Source: Intestinimonas butyriciproducens
GTDB taxonomy: Bacteria; Bacillota; Clostridia; Oscillospirales; Oscillospiraceae
Reading direction: 5' to 3'
Assembly: GCF_004154955.1 (NCBI RefSeq)
Contig: NZ_CP011524.1
Coordinates: 3,038,001-3,102,000, forward strand
DNA: 64,000 bases
Shown: positions 51,154-60,391 of the stretch, one piece after another
Position numbering within the stretch: the stretch's first letter is position 1
Layout of the letters: each line of letters opens with the position of its first letter
The notes under the pieces: generated by a model
Database searches by the model: none
The model's input: the letters and a program-made list of their open reading frames with translations, nothing else
Told to the model about the DNA's origin: nothing
Position numbers and translations under genes: made by a program

Positions 51154-52296
51154 ATGGCAATGACAGATTTCGATTTCATGCTGACAGAAGAGCAGATCGA
51201 GCTGCGGAACCTGTTCCGCGATTTTGCACAGAAGGAAGTCAAGGAGCCCTGCCGCGAGTCGGAAAAACTGGGCGAGTGTCCGGAATATCTGGTCAAAAAG
51301 GCCATCGATATGGGCGTTCCCATGATGACCCTGCCGGAAGAGTACGGCGGCCTGGGGCTGGACTATCTGACCTGCGCCATCATTCGGGAAGAGCTGGCAC
51401 GCGGCGACGTAGGCTTTGCCTCCCGGGTGACGGGATTCGGCTTCACCCCCTTCCGCCTGGCCGGCACGGAAGAGCAGCGCCATATGGCCGCGGAAGCCAT
51501 GACTGCCGGCGGCGTCATTGCCTTCGCCCTCACGGAGAGCGGCGCCGGTTCCAATGCGGTGGACATGTCCACCACCGCCCGTAAGGACGGCGACGGATAC
51601 ATCATCAACGGCGGCAAGACCTTCATCACCAACGGGGACTGTGCCGATATCGTCGTGACCTTTGCCGTAACCGACAAGTCCAAGGGCTCCAAGGGCATTA
51701 CCGCCTTCATGATCCCGAAGGGCACCCCCGGCTTTGACGCCGGCCACCACGAGGACAAGATGGGATTCCGCAACGTGCACACCTGCTCCCTCTTCTTCGA
51801 CGATATGCGCCTGCCCGACAAATACCGTCTGGGCGAGGAGGGTGAGGGTTTCAGCATCGCCATGCGCATCCTCAACGTCTCCCGCCCCGCCAATTCCGCC
51901 AACTGCGTGGGCTTGGCGCAGGCCGCGCTGGACGAGGCCGTGGCCTACTCCAAGCAGCGTGTGGTCGGCGGCCAGCCCATCTGCAAGAAGGGCGTGATCG
52001 CCGCCATGCTGGCCGACATGGAGATGCAGGTCCAGTCCGCCCGTCAGATGGTCTGGGCGGTCTGCCATGCGGCCAACGCCGGCATCTTTGACAAAAAACT
52101 CACCGCCGTCGCCAAGTGCTTTTGCAGTGACGCCGCCATGAAGGTGACCACCGACGCCGTTCAGATCTTCGGCGGCAACGGCTACTCCAAGGAGTATCCG
52201 GTGGAAAAGCTCATGCGTGACGCAAAGATTTTCCAGATCTTTGAGGGCACCAACCAGATCCAGCGGGATATCATCGGCCGCCAACTGGTAAAATAA
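51154..52296 (+). CDS. Acyl-CoA dehydrogenase
   Basis: A 380-residue FAD enzyme. Signatures are TEEQIELRNLFRDFAQKEV, LPEEYGGLGLDYLTCAI, ALTESGAGSNAVDM, NGGKTFITNGDCADI and the C-terminal QIFGGNGYSKEYPVEKLMRDAKI. The catalytic Glu lies in FEGTNQIQR near 363. It oxidises a short-chain acyl-CoA, with butyryl- or branched-chain types most likely. No etfAB lies next to it, unlike many butyrate clusters. TATAAT at 51081-51086 is a possible -10. Monocistronic. Confidence 0.92.
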   Translation: MAMTDFDFMLTEEQIELRNLFRDFAQKEVKEPCRESEKLGECPEYLVKKAIDMGVPMMTLPEEYGGLGLDYLTCAIIREELARGDVGFASRVTGFGFTPFRLAGTEEQRHMAAEAMTAGGVIAFALTESGAGSNAVDMSTTARKDGDGYIINGGKTFITNGDCADIVVTFAVTDKSKGSKGITAFMIPKGTPGFDAGHHEDKMGFRNVHTCSLFFDDMRLPDKYRLGEEGEGFSIAMRILNVSRPANSANCVGLAQAALDEAVAYSKQRVVGGQPICKKGVIAAMLADMEMQVQSARQMVWAVCHAANAGIFDKKLTAVAKCFCSDAAMKVTTDAVQIFGGNGYSKEYPVEKLMRDAKIFQIFEGTNQIQRDIIGRQLVK

Positions 52297-52308
52297 TCTG
52301 TTGTAGGG

Positions 52309-52339
52309 ACGCGCCGCGGGGGAATTCCCCGCGGCGCGT
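52309..52339. terminator. Terminator between acyl-CoA dehydrogenase and trmO
   Basis: A perfect 13-bp stem (ACGCGCCGCGGGG with 52327-52339, GAATT loop) between convergent genes; short T-runs. Confidence 0.75.
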
Positions 52340-52352
52340 TCTTGCGCTGTAG

Positions 52353-53042
52353 TTATGGGATGGGCCGGACCCCGCAGACGCGGAGCACCTGCCCCTCCAC
52401 AGAAAATCGGATGTTGAGCCCGGCGAAATCCATGCCGTAGACCCGTCCGGGGTCCTGCTGATAGGAGGGGCGCGGATCACGGGCCAGTATGCCCAGCAAT
52501 GCATCTCGCTTCTCCTCCGGTACCAGCGCCCGCAGGCGCTCCGGCAATTCCACCTCCAGCAGCTCCCCTCCGTCCGGACCGGCAAAGCCGCAGGACGCCT
52601 CCGGGCGGCAGTCCGCATAGGGGAGATACGGCTTGATGTCCAAAATGGGGGTTCCGTCCATCAGGTCCGCCCCCGACACCAGCAGCACCGGTCCCAGGGC
52701 GGGGTGCTGCTCCACCCGCTCCAACCTGACGCAGGACAGGCCGATGGGATTGGGCCGGAAGGGGGAACGGGTGGCGAATACGCCCATCCGCGTGTTTCCG
52801 CCCAGGCGGGGCGGGCGCACGGTGGGAGACCAGCCATCCCGCACCGCCGCGGAAAACTGCCAGATGAGCCAGAGGTGGGAGAATCCCTCCAGCCCCCGCA
52901 GGGCATCCGGGTTCCGATACTCCGGCTCGAAGATGACGGAGGCCTTGAGGGCCTCCACCAGGCCGCTCTGGCGGGGAATGCCGAATTTTGTGGGGAAATC
53001 GCTTCGAATTCTGGCCACCACCGTCATGGACAGGCTGTCCAT
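52353..53042 (-). CDS. trmO: tRNA N6-threonylcarbamoyladenosine37 methyltransferase TrmO (TsaA)
   Basis: A 229-residue beta-barrel methyltransferase: ARIRSDFPTKFGIPRQSG, then LEGFSHLWLIWQFSA, the key GVFATRSPFRPNPIGLSCVRL block near 88-108, and DLMDGTPILDIKPYLPYAD. It methylates t6A37 of threonine tRNAs. AGGTGAGGG precedes ATG 53042. The upstream EAL gene ends nine bases away, so they share an operon. Confidence 0.92.
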   Translation of the reverse strand: MDSLSMTVVARIRSDFPTKFGIPRQSGLVEALKASVIFEPEYRNPDALRGLEGFSHLWLIWQFSAAVRDGWSPTVRPPRLGGNTRMGVFATRSPFRPNPIGLSCVRLERVEQHPALGPVLLVSGADLMDGTPILDIKPYLPYADCRPEASCGFAGPDGGELLEVELPERLRALVPEEKRDALLGILARDPRPSYQQDPGRVYGMDFAGLNIRFSVEGQVLRVCGVRPIP

Positions 53043-53051
53043 ACCCTCACC

Positions 53052-55010
53052 TCACACCAAAACTTCTTTTGCGCCGCCCTGCGGCGCGTGGTTCTTTTCC
53101 TTGAGAAAGGGGATCAGTTCGGACTCCGGCATGGGCCTTGCATAATAGTAGCCCTGGATCCAGTCCGCTCCGTAACGCGCCAGAGTCTCCGCCTGTGGCA
53201 CCGCCTCGACCCCCTCCGCCATCACCTGCAAGCCCATGTTGTGGAAAAGGCACACCAGCGTGCGGACCAGCAGATCAGCCCGCTGGTCATCCGGAAATTC
53301 CGCCACCAGGCTCTGGTCCAGCTTGACGCATTCAAACGGCAGGTCCAGCACACAGGAGAGATTGGAGTATCCCGTCCCGAAGTCATCCAAGTAAAAATGG
53401 ATATCCCTGGACGCCATCTCGGCCATAGCGGTCCGCATCCGGTCCATATCCTGGAGCAGCACCCGTTCCGTGATCTCCACCTTGAGCCGGTCATGGGACA
53501 CGCCGTTCCGGTCCAGGCTGTCCACAATGCGGGAAATCAGCTCTTGCTCCGCAAACTGCTGCATGGAGAGATTGATCGAAACCGACCTCAGGTCAGGCAC
53601 CCGCCCACTCCCTAACAGGCGACAGGTTCCCTCCAACACGATCCAGCTCAGCTCTCCAATGAGCCCCGTCTCCTCGGCCAGCGGAATAAACTCCGCCGGC
53701 GAGATCATATTCCCTTCGTAGTCCTGGAGCCGGAGCAGCGCCTCCGCAGAGGTGAAGGCGCCGCTCCGGCAGTCGTAGATCGGCTGGTACCAGACCTGGA
53801 ACCTCTGCTCCAAAACCGAGCGGCGCATGATATTGACCAGCATCCTTTCTTTTTCCAGCAGGGCGGCGGTCCGCTCGTTGAATCGGACGGTATCTTCCGG
53901 CCCTGCCTTGGCCAGCCGGAGACCATATTCCAAGCCCTCGATGATCTGGGTCGGACTCCAACTCTGGCCGGTGCAAATCAGCTCTGCAAAGCGGGCGGTG
54001 AGCCGGGTCTCCACCTCTCCCAACCTCCAATTCCGCTGAAACCGCTCCCGCAGCTTCTGCAAGTTGTCCGTGGCCTCCGTTTCTCCCCTCCAGGGGAAAA
54101 CGACTGCAAACTCCACATTCCCGAACCGAAAGGCACGGGCCTGCCGACACAGGCCATCCAGATATCGGGCGACCTCGTAGAGAAAAGCGTCCCCCCGCTG
54201 ATGTCCAAACCGCTGGTTGATGGTGACGAACTGCTGCAGCGAAAGGAGCACGATCTGAAATTGCTGGCGGCCCGCTACCCGCAGGGAGAGCTCGGCAAAA
54301 AAGCTGTTCCGGTTCCCAATGCCCGTGAGGCCATCCGTCTCGATCCGGCTGCTTTGGAAGCTGATAAAAAGAATCAGGTCCGCCATGGCCATCATCATGC
54401 CGTTGAGTAGGACTTGGGGATAAGCGAGCTGAAACGCCGCAAGGAAAATGGCAAGAGGCGGAAGCGTGTGCATCAGTTTCACCATGGGGCGGTTCACACT
54501 GGCGCGGTTCTGCACATAGCAGACTGCCAGCAGGAGCAGTTCCGCCGCCATAAGGGCATAGCCGATGCGGTTCAGCGGTCCGCGGCGGTAGTTTCCGCCC
54601 GGGTCAAAGGAAAACAGGACACCGCTGCTCAAATTCCACAGAATCAGCAGTAAATATCCCAGGGTCCCCCCGGATATACACAGCAATGCCCGCCTCAGGT
54701 GTCGCTTGTCATAGACATGCTCTAAAATGAGATAGCAGAGATAGAGGACTATGACGGAACAGGTGAGCACAGCGACCAAAAAATATGCGCTGTTCAAAAT
54801 TAGATTGACCGCCCGGGGGACTTGCTCCGTATGCTCAATGGTATATACACAGACCGCATTGAGAAGGACCGTGGCGAGAGACAATCCCAGACAGCTCCGG
54901 TAGACTTTGCCCTTTCGCGTCACAGCCAATTTCTTTTCCCGGTAATAGGCCATCAAAACCACGATCATCATCGCGGCCAGAAGTTCCGCCGCTAGGGACC
55001 ACTTGACCAT
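53052..55010 (-). CDS. Membrane-bound cyclic-di-GMP phosphodiesterase (degenerate GGDEF + EAL)
   Basis: A 652-residue protein. About six to seven N-terminal membrane helices (1-215) precede a GGDEF-fold domain (about 220-380) and an EAL domain (about 395-645). The GGDEF site reads RFGNVEF, so cyclase activity is lost. The EAL domain is intact: AEALLRL, SINLS, EITE, LDDFGTGYS, KLDQSL and AEGVE all keep the metal and catalytic residues. It should hydrolyse c-di-GMP, and the cyclase-like domain may bind GTP as a regulator. Its signal is unknown. Confidence 0.92.
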   Translation of the reverse strand: MVKWSLAAELLAAMMIVVLMAYYREKKLAVTRKGKVYRSCLGLSLATVLLNAVCVYTIEHTEQVPRAVNLILNSAYFLVAVLTCSVIVLYLCYLILEHVYDKRHLRRALLCISGGTLGYLLLILWNLSSGVLFSFDPGGNYRRGPLNRIGYALMAAELLLLAVCYVQNRASVNRPMVKLMHTLPPLAIFLAAFQLAYPQVLLNGMMMAMADLILFISFQSSRIETDGLTGIGNRNSFFAELSLRVAGRQQFQIVLLSLQQFVTINQRFGHQRGDAFLYEVARYLDGLCRQARAFRFGNVEFAVVFPWRGETEATDNLQKLRERFQRNWRLGEVETRLTARFAELICTGQSWSPTQIIEGLEYGLRLAKAGPEDTVRFNERTAALLEKERMLVNIMRRSVLEQRFQVWYQPIYDCRSGAFTSAEALLRLQDYEGNMISPAEFIPLAEETGLIGELSWIVLEGTCRLLGSGRVPDLRSVSINLSMQQFAEQELISRIVDSLDRNGVSHDRLKVEITERVLLQDMDRMRTAMAEMASRDIHFYLDDFGTGYSNLSCVLDLPFECVKLDQSLVAEFPDDQRADLLVRTLVCLFHNMGLQVMAEGVEAVPQAETLARYGADWIQGYYYARPMPESELIPFLKEKNHAPQGGAKEVLV

Positions 55011-55191
55011 TATGCACCCACCCCCTCGGAGCTTCCCGGCCCCTGCCGCTTATTTTATCACAGATTTTAACCATTTCATATATGTTTAATAAAAAATGTA
55101 ACAACTTTTACTGCTTTCACTTGGCCACGTTTTCTGTCCCTCCTGCGCGGCTTGTCGTCTTTTCACTTTTTGCCCCAAAGCGTGAAATGTA

Positions 55192-55200
55192 TGCTATAAT
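55192..55200 (+). promoter_or_regulatory. Extended -10 promoter of the EFR1 ferredoxin gene
   Basis: TGC-TATAAT (TATAAT at 55195-55200), 42 bases before the ATG; no good -35. Confidence 0.55.
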
Positions 55201-55242
55201 AGCCCTGTCCTCACGCACAACCGACAGAAAGGATGTAGATCC

Positions 55243-56004
55243 ATGACTTCCATTTTTTTTAGTCCCCGGGGAACTACCAAAAAGACTGCACGGGCCATCT
55301 TAGGCCACCAGGAAAAGGTGCTGGAGCGGGATCTGCTTGGCCGTCCCTTGACGGAGGAGTGGACGCTTCCCGCCGGAGAGCCAGTTCTTGTCTCCATGCC
55401 GGTGTATGCCGGGCGTATTCCGGGTATTTGCCGGGAAATGCTGCTGGCTCATCTGAAAGGGCATGAAAATCCCGCCATCGCTGTGGCTGTATATGGGAAT
55501 CGCGACTATGACGACGCTCTGGTGGAGCTGCAGGACCTGCTGGAGGAAAACGGGTTCTGCGTAATTGCAGGAGCGGCTTTCGTGGCGCAGCATTCCATCT
55601 TCACCAAGGTCGCCGCCGGTCGGCCCGATGAGGACGACAGGCGGCGCATGGCGGAGTTTGGCGCCATGTGCCGGGAAAAGCTCTCCGGATTCGCCCCGGA
55701 CGCGCACACCCCGATCCATATAAAGGGAAACCGGCCCTACAAAAAGGCCAAGGGCGTTCCTTTTCAGCCTGAATGCAACCAGAACTGCATGAAATGCTAT
55801 GCCTGCGCCAAAAATTGTCCCACCCATTCTATCCCTCTGGAGACGCCTTGGCTCACCCGTACTGACACCTGCATCTCCTGCGGCGCCTGTATCTATCTGT
55901 GCCCCACGCAGGCCAGAGGCTATAGAGGTCCCGTTTTCGAAGTGGCCGCCAAGGGGTTTGAAGCCATGTGCGCAAAGCGCCGGGAGCCTGAGCTCTTTTT
56001 CTAA
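55243..56004 (+). CDS. EFR1-type protein: flavodoxin-like domain fused to two 4Fe-4S clusters
   Basis: A 253-residue electron-transfer protein. The flavodoxin-like N-terminal half starts with SIFFSPRGTTKKTARAI (phosphate loop) and has MPVYAGRIPG and AVYGNRDYDDALVELQDLL. The ferredoxin half has CNQNCMKCYACAKNCP near 190 and CISCGACIYLCP near 222. This is the EFR1 family seen in anaerobes. It likely carries electrons between flavin and Fe-S partners; its partner is not encoded nearby. AAAGGATG precedes the ATG. Confidence 0.88.
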   Translation: MTSIFFSPRGTTKKTARAILGHQEKVLERDLLGRPLTEEWTLPAGEPVLVSMPVYAGRIPGICREMLLAHLKGHENPAIAVAVYGNRDYDDALVELQDLLEENGFCVIAGAAFVAQHSIFTKVAAGRPDEDDRRRMAEFGAMCREKLSGFAPDAHTPIHIKGNRPYKKAKGVPFQPECNQNCMKCYACAKNCPTHSIPLETPWLTRTDTCISCGACIYLCPTQARGYRGPVFEVAAKGFEAMCAKRREPELFF

Positions 56005-56047
56005 GCACCTCCGCCGGTAGAGGCCCCGGCTCTCCGCTCCAGAAAAA

Positions 56048-56087
56048 CCGGGCAGGAAACTTATCGTTTCCTGCCCGGCACTTTTTT
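56048..56087 (+). terminator. Terminator after the EFR1 gene
   Basis: A perfect 13-bp stem (CCGGGCAGGAAAC with 56066-56078) followed by TTTTTT at 56082-56087. Confidence 0.88.
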
Positions 56088-56161
56088 GCCTTTTCCCCGT
56101 GCTATAAGCTATTTTTATCCCCGGCATAGCCAAGGGATGTGTCTTTGGTAGCGCCAAAAGC

Positions 56162-56207
56162 AAACGCAGAGATCAGGCCCCATTAGAGGGGCCCGGTCTC
56201 TGCGTTT
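56162..56207. terminator. Terminator of the sialic-acid operon
   Basis: An outer stem AAACGCAGAGA with TCTCTGCGTTT and an inner GGCCCC/GGGGCC stem, lying just after the leftward sialidase gene. Confidence 0.7.
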
Positions 56208-56271
56208 TTCGGCACGCTTTTTATCATCCGAAGCGACTGGCGGTACGCGCCCCGGCACTTTCAAAAAAAGA

Positions 56272-59196
56272 TTACTGCAGAGGCTGGCTTGTTAAGCTAT
56301 CGATGTCGTATTCGCCATAGTACATATACTGTAGTCCATCCGCCCAAGAATTGGTTGGGGATGCCTCATAGATCATGCCGACTTTGCCATTAGAGAGTTC
56401 TACCATGCTACTGTATGCAAAAAGCTCATCGGCTGCCGTGACCTGATACTTGTACTCCCAATCAATTTCATACTTGGTGCTCCCGTTATCATAAGTACCG
56501 TTTTCCTTAAGCAGCCCTACATAGATGCGTCCATCGGTCCTGCTCCTGTTGTAAGCCATGGACAGAAGGACTGCCGGATAAGATTGGCCGTCCTTTGCGG
56601 ACACCACGTCTTGGCTGTATGCGATGGCGGAAAGCTGGCTGTTGGTCCCGGCGCTGTTATCGCCGAAGGTGGAGTGGACCTCAACCCAAGTGAGGCCCCC
56701 GTCCAGGCTGGTAGCCGTCTTACACTTACCGCCCGAAGATGCGGTATTGCGCATAAAAATTTGCAGGTTGCCGTTGGGGAGCTCTACAATGACCGATTCG
56801 TGCCCCAGTGTATTCGGCAGCGGTTCCCCATGTGCCCAGGTCACGCCGCCGTCGTCACTGTAAATGACTTCCGTGTGAGCAGATCCGGTGAGCCCGCCAC
56901 CGCCTTCACCCTGGAAGTAAATGGGCACGACCAGCCGGCCCGCATGCTCACCGTGCTGGAGTTGGATACCGTGGCCCGGCCCAGTGAGGTAGTAGTGGGA
57001 TTCTTCTCTCTTGACCATACCCGTGATAAGCTTGTCCGTGTGCCAAGTCCGACCGCTGTCCGTCGAATAAAGTTGCATGATGTAGTTGGTGTTGTAGACT
57101 TGGAGCTCCGAGTCCTCGTAGAAAATTTTCATTGGAACAGAGACGGATGGAGCCGCGGCGTCAGAGGATTTTTGCGTAACGGTCAGAGCCGTCCCATCCT
57201 TATAGAGTTCGTAATTTTCCCCCAGGCTATACTCAGAAAGCGCACCCAGGGAGAGCCCGCTGTCATCCACCGGTGTACCGCTGGAAGTGTAGGGCAACGG
57301 CGTGCCGGTAAGGTGGTAGACATTATAGCGCCCGTCCGCATTTTTGGCCCCATATATGTCGGCTGCATAGTTAAACTTGCTGCGATCCACATTCATATTG
57401 ATATTGCCGGACTTGATATTCTGGTCGGAGAGGAGCAGATACTTCTGGCCGCCAATGGTGCAGAAGCCGTCGCCAAGGGCAACGCTTCTGGCAGTGCCGC
57501 CATGGGCTTGACCATACTGATCTACATTGAGCCATTGGAATCCGCCGCCATTCCAGGCAAAGGCGTCAATGAGGAGCAGAACGCGGTCTGTGTGGACTGT
57601 ATCCTCAACAATCACGCCGTCGATGAAAGAGGCGGACTTCTGTTTATATCCGTACTCATCAGCGTAGTCCCTCATGTGGAGCACGTCAGGCACGGAGGCG
57701 TCCAGCCATCCTTCCATGATGTCATGGGCGGCGGCATTCGGTTTAATACGAATCGCCGCGTCGATATTTTCCGCGCTGTCGCCGGTACTGCCGAAGTTGG
57801 CGTCTGTACCCGCAATCAAGGTTCCATCGGAGGCGGCAAGCAGGAAAGGAATACGGAAGAACGTGGAGCCGGTAGCATCTCCGTTGAAGAAGATCGCGTT
57901 GGATTCCCGGGCTGTGTCCTTCGTGCGGTCAATCAGTTCCTCATCTGTCAGAGCTGTAGCGTAGATTTCAATGGATTCAATGGTGCCGGTGAAGGGGTAG
58001 CTGTTCTGGTCGTTGGATCGCTTCAGCTTGCCCACGAAAGCTGTAGTCAATCCGCTCATGCCGTCCAGGAAGAGGTAGTCCGTTCCGGTCTTGGAAACAG
58101 TACTGCCCAATGCGCCGTTTGCAAACAGCTTGTATCCCACGCCGGCCTCCGCCTTAAAAGCAACGGTATTGCGTTCTCCACCGTACACCCTGCATGTACC
58201 AGAATACTTCGGGTTATCACTGTTGCGCAACTCGAAGCCAAAGGTATTTCCGCTCTCATAGACATGGAAATGGGCGTTTACCTTGGTGGGGTCGCTGATG
58301 CTGAAAAAAGAGCCCACTCCTGTATTGGTATTCTGGTATTTTACAATTATGCTGGCATTGTGGAGGCCTTTCAGCGTATCTACCAGTGCGGAGCTAAGCT
58401 CTACTGCATCTGCGGCGCTGTTGATCGTGATATTTTGAGCTGAATAGACAGGCACTGCGGAGGGCGGCCAGGTTTCGCTGCTGAGTGCGGCCGCCTCAGC
58501 CTGCGTGAACACCTCTGGGAGGAAAGCCACGAAAGCAATCCTGCCCACGAAATTCGCGTTATTATTGGAGTTTGCCAGTGCACCGGAGGTACCGCCGATG
58601 TTCAAGAACTGAATGTCGTTGACATCAGCGTTTTGGTTGAACCAGGAAGCATAGTTGGGAAATTGCGTAGTAGCACTTCCATCGAAGCTGGTCACGGTCT
58701 TGGCTGTCTTTACCTCCGGGTCGGAAGCATCAACGCTGTAAACAAAGGTGTGCCAGTCCTGACCGACTGCCGTTCCAGAGAGATTTGCCACCATACCGTC
58801 AGGGAAATCGATCCGTTGAAGGTTTACCGCCGGCACTTTATTTGCCAATACCGCGCCATAGTGCCCCACAGCGGTATCTTTTCCTGCGACAAAGAGGACC
58901 TGGTTCGCAGCAGCCGCGCTCTGATAACGAATCAGCAGCGTACCCTGGACGCTTGCTTTTAGACGGGAGATGTCCTGTGCTGTACCATTGACGATACGGC
59001 TGCCGTCGAAAACCTGATCGTCGCCATCATAGCGGTAACAGAAGCCGTTGGCTGCAGCGCGGTCCAGCACTTCCGCAAGTGTGTTCCCCTGGGCTGTCCC
59101 AGCGGAGGCCGCGCCAGTCGGTACTGCAATGGAAAAAGAGATACACATCGCAAGAGCCAAGGCAGAAAACGTTCGAAGTAAATGCTTCTGCTTCAT
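56272..59196 (-). CDS. Secreted sialidase (GH33) with two N-terminal CBM40/LamG-like domains
   Basis: A 974-residue secreted enzyme. Signal peptide about 1-30, then two tandem concanavalin-like domains: one near 35-245, the second near 250-440 with SFFSISDPTKVNAHFHVY followed by GNTFGFELRN, as in sialidase N-terminal CBM40. The catalytic domain starts with the FRIP motif (FFRIPFLLAASDGTLIAG near 445). Asp boxes are STDSGRTWH, SDDGGVTWA and SLDGGLTWV. The insertion between FRIP and the first Asp box resembles NanB/NanH. No LPXTG or SLH anchor, so it is freely secreted. ATG 59196 follows GAAAGGAAGG. Operon context favours a 2,7-anhydro-Neu5Ac-producing type. Confidence 0.9.
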   Translation of the reverse strand: MKQKHLLRTFSALALAMCISFSIAVPTGAASAGTAQGNTLAEVLDRAAANGFCYRYDGDDQVFDGSRIVNGTAQDISRLKASVQGTLLIRYQSAAAANQVLFVAGKDTAVGHYGAVLANKVPAVNLQRIDFPDGMVANLSGTAVGQDWHTFVYSVDASDPEVKTAKTVTSFDGSATTQFPNYASWFNQNADVNDIQFLNIGGTSGALANSNNNANFVGRIAFVAFLPEVFTQAEAAALSSETWPPSAVPVYSAQNITINSAADAVELSSALVDTLKGLHNASIIVKYQNTNTGVGSFFSISDPTKVNAHFHVYESGNTFGFELRNSDNPKYSGTCRVYGGERNTVAFKAEAGVGYKLFANGALGSTVSKTGTDYLFLDGMSGLTTAFVGKLKRSNDQNSYPFTGTIESIEIYATALTDEELIDRTKDTARESNAIFFNGDATGSTFFRIPFLLAASDGTLIAGTDANFGSTGDSAENIDAAIRIKPNAAAHDIMEGWLDASVPDVLHMRDYADEYGYKQKSASFIDGVIVEDTVHTDRVLLLIDAFAWNGGGFQWLNVDQYGQAHGGTARSVALGDGFCTIGGQKYLLLSDQNIKSGNINMNVDRSKFNYAADIYGAKNADGRYNVYHLTGTPLPYTSSGTPVDDSGLSLGALSEYSLGENYELYKDGTALTVTQKSSDAAAPSVSVPMKIFYEDSELQVYNTNYIMQLYSTDSGRTWHTDKLITGMVKREESHYYLTGPGHGIQLQHGEHAGRLVVPIYFQGEGGGGLTGSAHTEVIYSDDGGVTWAHGEPLPNTLGHESVIVELPNGNLQIFMRNTASSGGKCKTATSLDGGLTWVEVHSTFGDNSAGTNSQLSAIAYSQDVVSAKDGQSYPAVLLSMAYNRSRTDGRIYVGLLKENGTYDNGSTKYEIDWEYKYQVTAADELFAYSSMVELSNGKVGMIYEASPTNSWADGLQYMYYGEYDIDSLTSQPLQ

Positions 59197-59256
59197 AGAA
59201 TGCCTTCCTTTCAAAACACATCTTAGGCTTCTTACTTTCTAAATACAAACACAGTT

Positions 59257-60363
59257 TTAGCCGATGATCTCCTCTACTTTCACCTTCCGATTCTCCCGAA
59301 GTGAGCGTGTGGCGGCGTCTGCAGTGGCGATGGCCGCCCGGGCGGCCCTGCCGTTCAAGAGCGGCTTGAACTCGTCGGGGACTGGCTCACCGTGCATGAC
59401 GCTGTTGAAGAACCTCATCTCATTTTTCATAATGCCGTGGAGCCACAGCGGCGGCTTCTTGCCGGGGTGGCCATACTGAATGGCCCCGTCCATCTCCGTG
59501 CTGTGGTAGATCCGGGTGCGCTCGTCATCTTCCTCTTTGGACTCGTGAACCAGGTAATGCTCCTCCCCGTCGGCGGTCTTTACCGTCATACCCACGTTGA
59601 ACATATCGATACGGATGGCTCCCTCAGTGCCCTGGACCAGCAGATAGTGCTCCGGCCAGTGGAAAGCGGAGCCGTATTCCACCACGGCGTAGGTATTGTT
59701 GCCAAACTCCAACTGAAGGAAAAGCATATCATCCTCGTCCCCGAAGTGTTCCCCCTGATGGGCCACATTGCCGCCTACCATCGTAACCTCGGTGGCGGGA
59801 CCCATGAGGAATTGGATACAGTCCAGCTCGTGGATATGATGATAGAGGTGGCCGCCGGACTTGGCCCTGATCTTTTTCCAACTAACCGAGGGCTGCTCCT
59901 CCTCCCAGCCGTTCCGGGCGGAATGACAGTAGAGGACCTTTCCGATCTTGCCTTCGGCAATGAACTGCTTGGTCCGGCGAACGGCGCGGAAGAAGTTCAT
60001 CACGTGCCCCGCCATGAAAACCACGCCATTCTCCTCCGCGGCGCGTACCATCTCGTCACAGTCGGCATAACTCAGGGCGATGGGCTTTTCGCAGAAAATG
60101 TTTTTTTTGTGCCGGGCAGCACAGAGAACCGGCTCCTTATGGAGGTAATTGGGCGTAGCCACAATCACAGCATCTACATCCGGCCTGGCACACAAACCCT
60201 CCAAATCAGTCTCCAGGTCGCAGTGAAGCTCTTGGGCAATGGCCGGAGCATTGTCCGGGTCCAGCACCGCCACCACCCTGGCCCCTTCCTGCTCATTTAG
60301 GATACGGCCCAGTTCAGCGCCAAAATACCCGGTCCCGACGATTGCGTAGCCAATGGTTTTCAT
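59257..60363 (-). CDS. Gfo/Idh/MocA-family oxidoreductase (NanOx/YjhC-like)
   Basis: A 368-residue NAD(P)-dependent enzyme. The Rossmann motif AIVGTGYFGAELGRI opens it. FCEKPIAL near 108-115 is the EKP motif, and GGHLYHHIHELDCIQFLMG near 185-203 carries the catalytic His/Asp. Family substrates are sugars and cyclitols. Its place between sialic-acid-like sugar permeases and a sialidase matches NanOx of R. gnavus and YjhC of E. coli, which turn 2,7-anhydro-Neu5Ac into Neu5Ac. AAAGGGG precedes ATG 60363; the longer in-frame start is rejected. Confidence 0.82.
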   Translation of the reverse strand: MKTIGYAIVGTGYFGAELGRILNEQEGARVVAVLDPDNAPAIAQELHCDLETDLEGLCARPDVDAVIVATPNYLHKEPVLCAARHKKNIFCEKPIALSYADCDEMVRAAEENGVVFMAGHVMNFFRAVRRTKQFIAEGKIGKVLYCHSARNGWEEEQPSVSWKKIRAKSGGHLYHHIHELDCIQFLMGPATEVTMVGGNVAHQGEHFGDEDDMLFLQLEFGNNTYAVVEYGSAFHWPEHYLLVQGTEGAIRIDMFNVGMTVKTADGEEHYLVHESKEEDDERTRIYHSTEMDGAIQYGHPGKKPPLWLHGIMKNEMRFFNSVMHGEPVPDEFKPLLNGRAARAAIATADAATRSLRENRKVKVEEIIG

Positions 60364-60391
60364 AGTGATTTCCCCTTTGATGTAGAAAATA

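Noticed and set aside
56584-58443. A 619-codon plus-strand frame opposite the sialidase
   Set aside because: No family features; the sialidase on the other strand has FRIP motif and Asp boxes.
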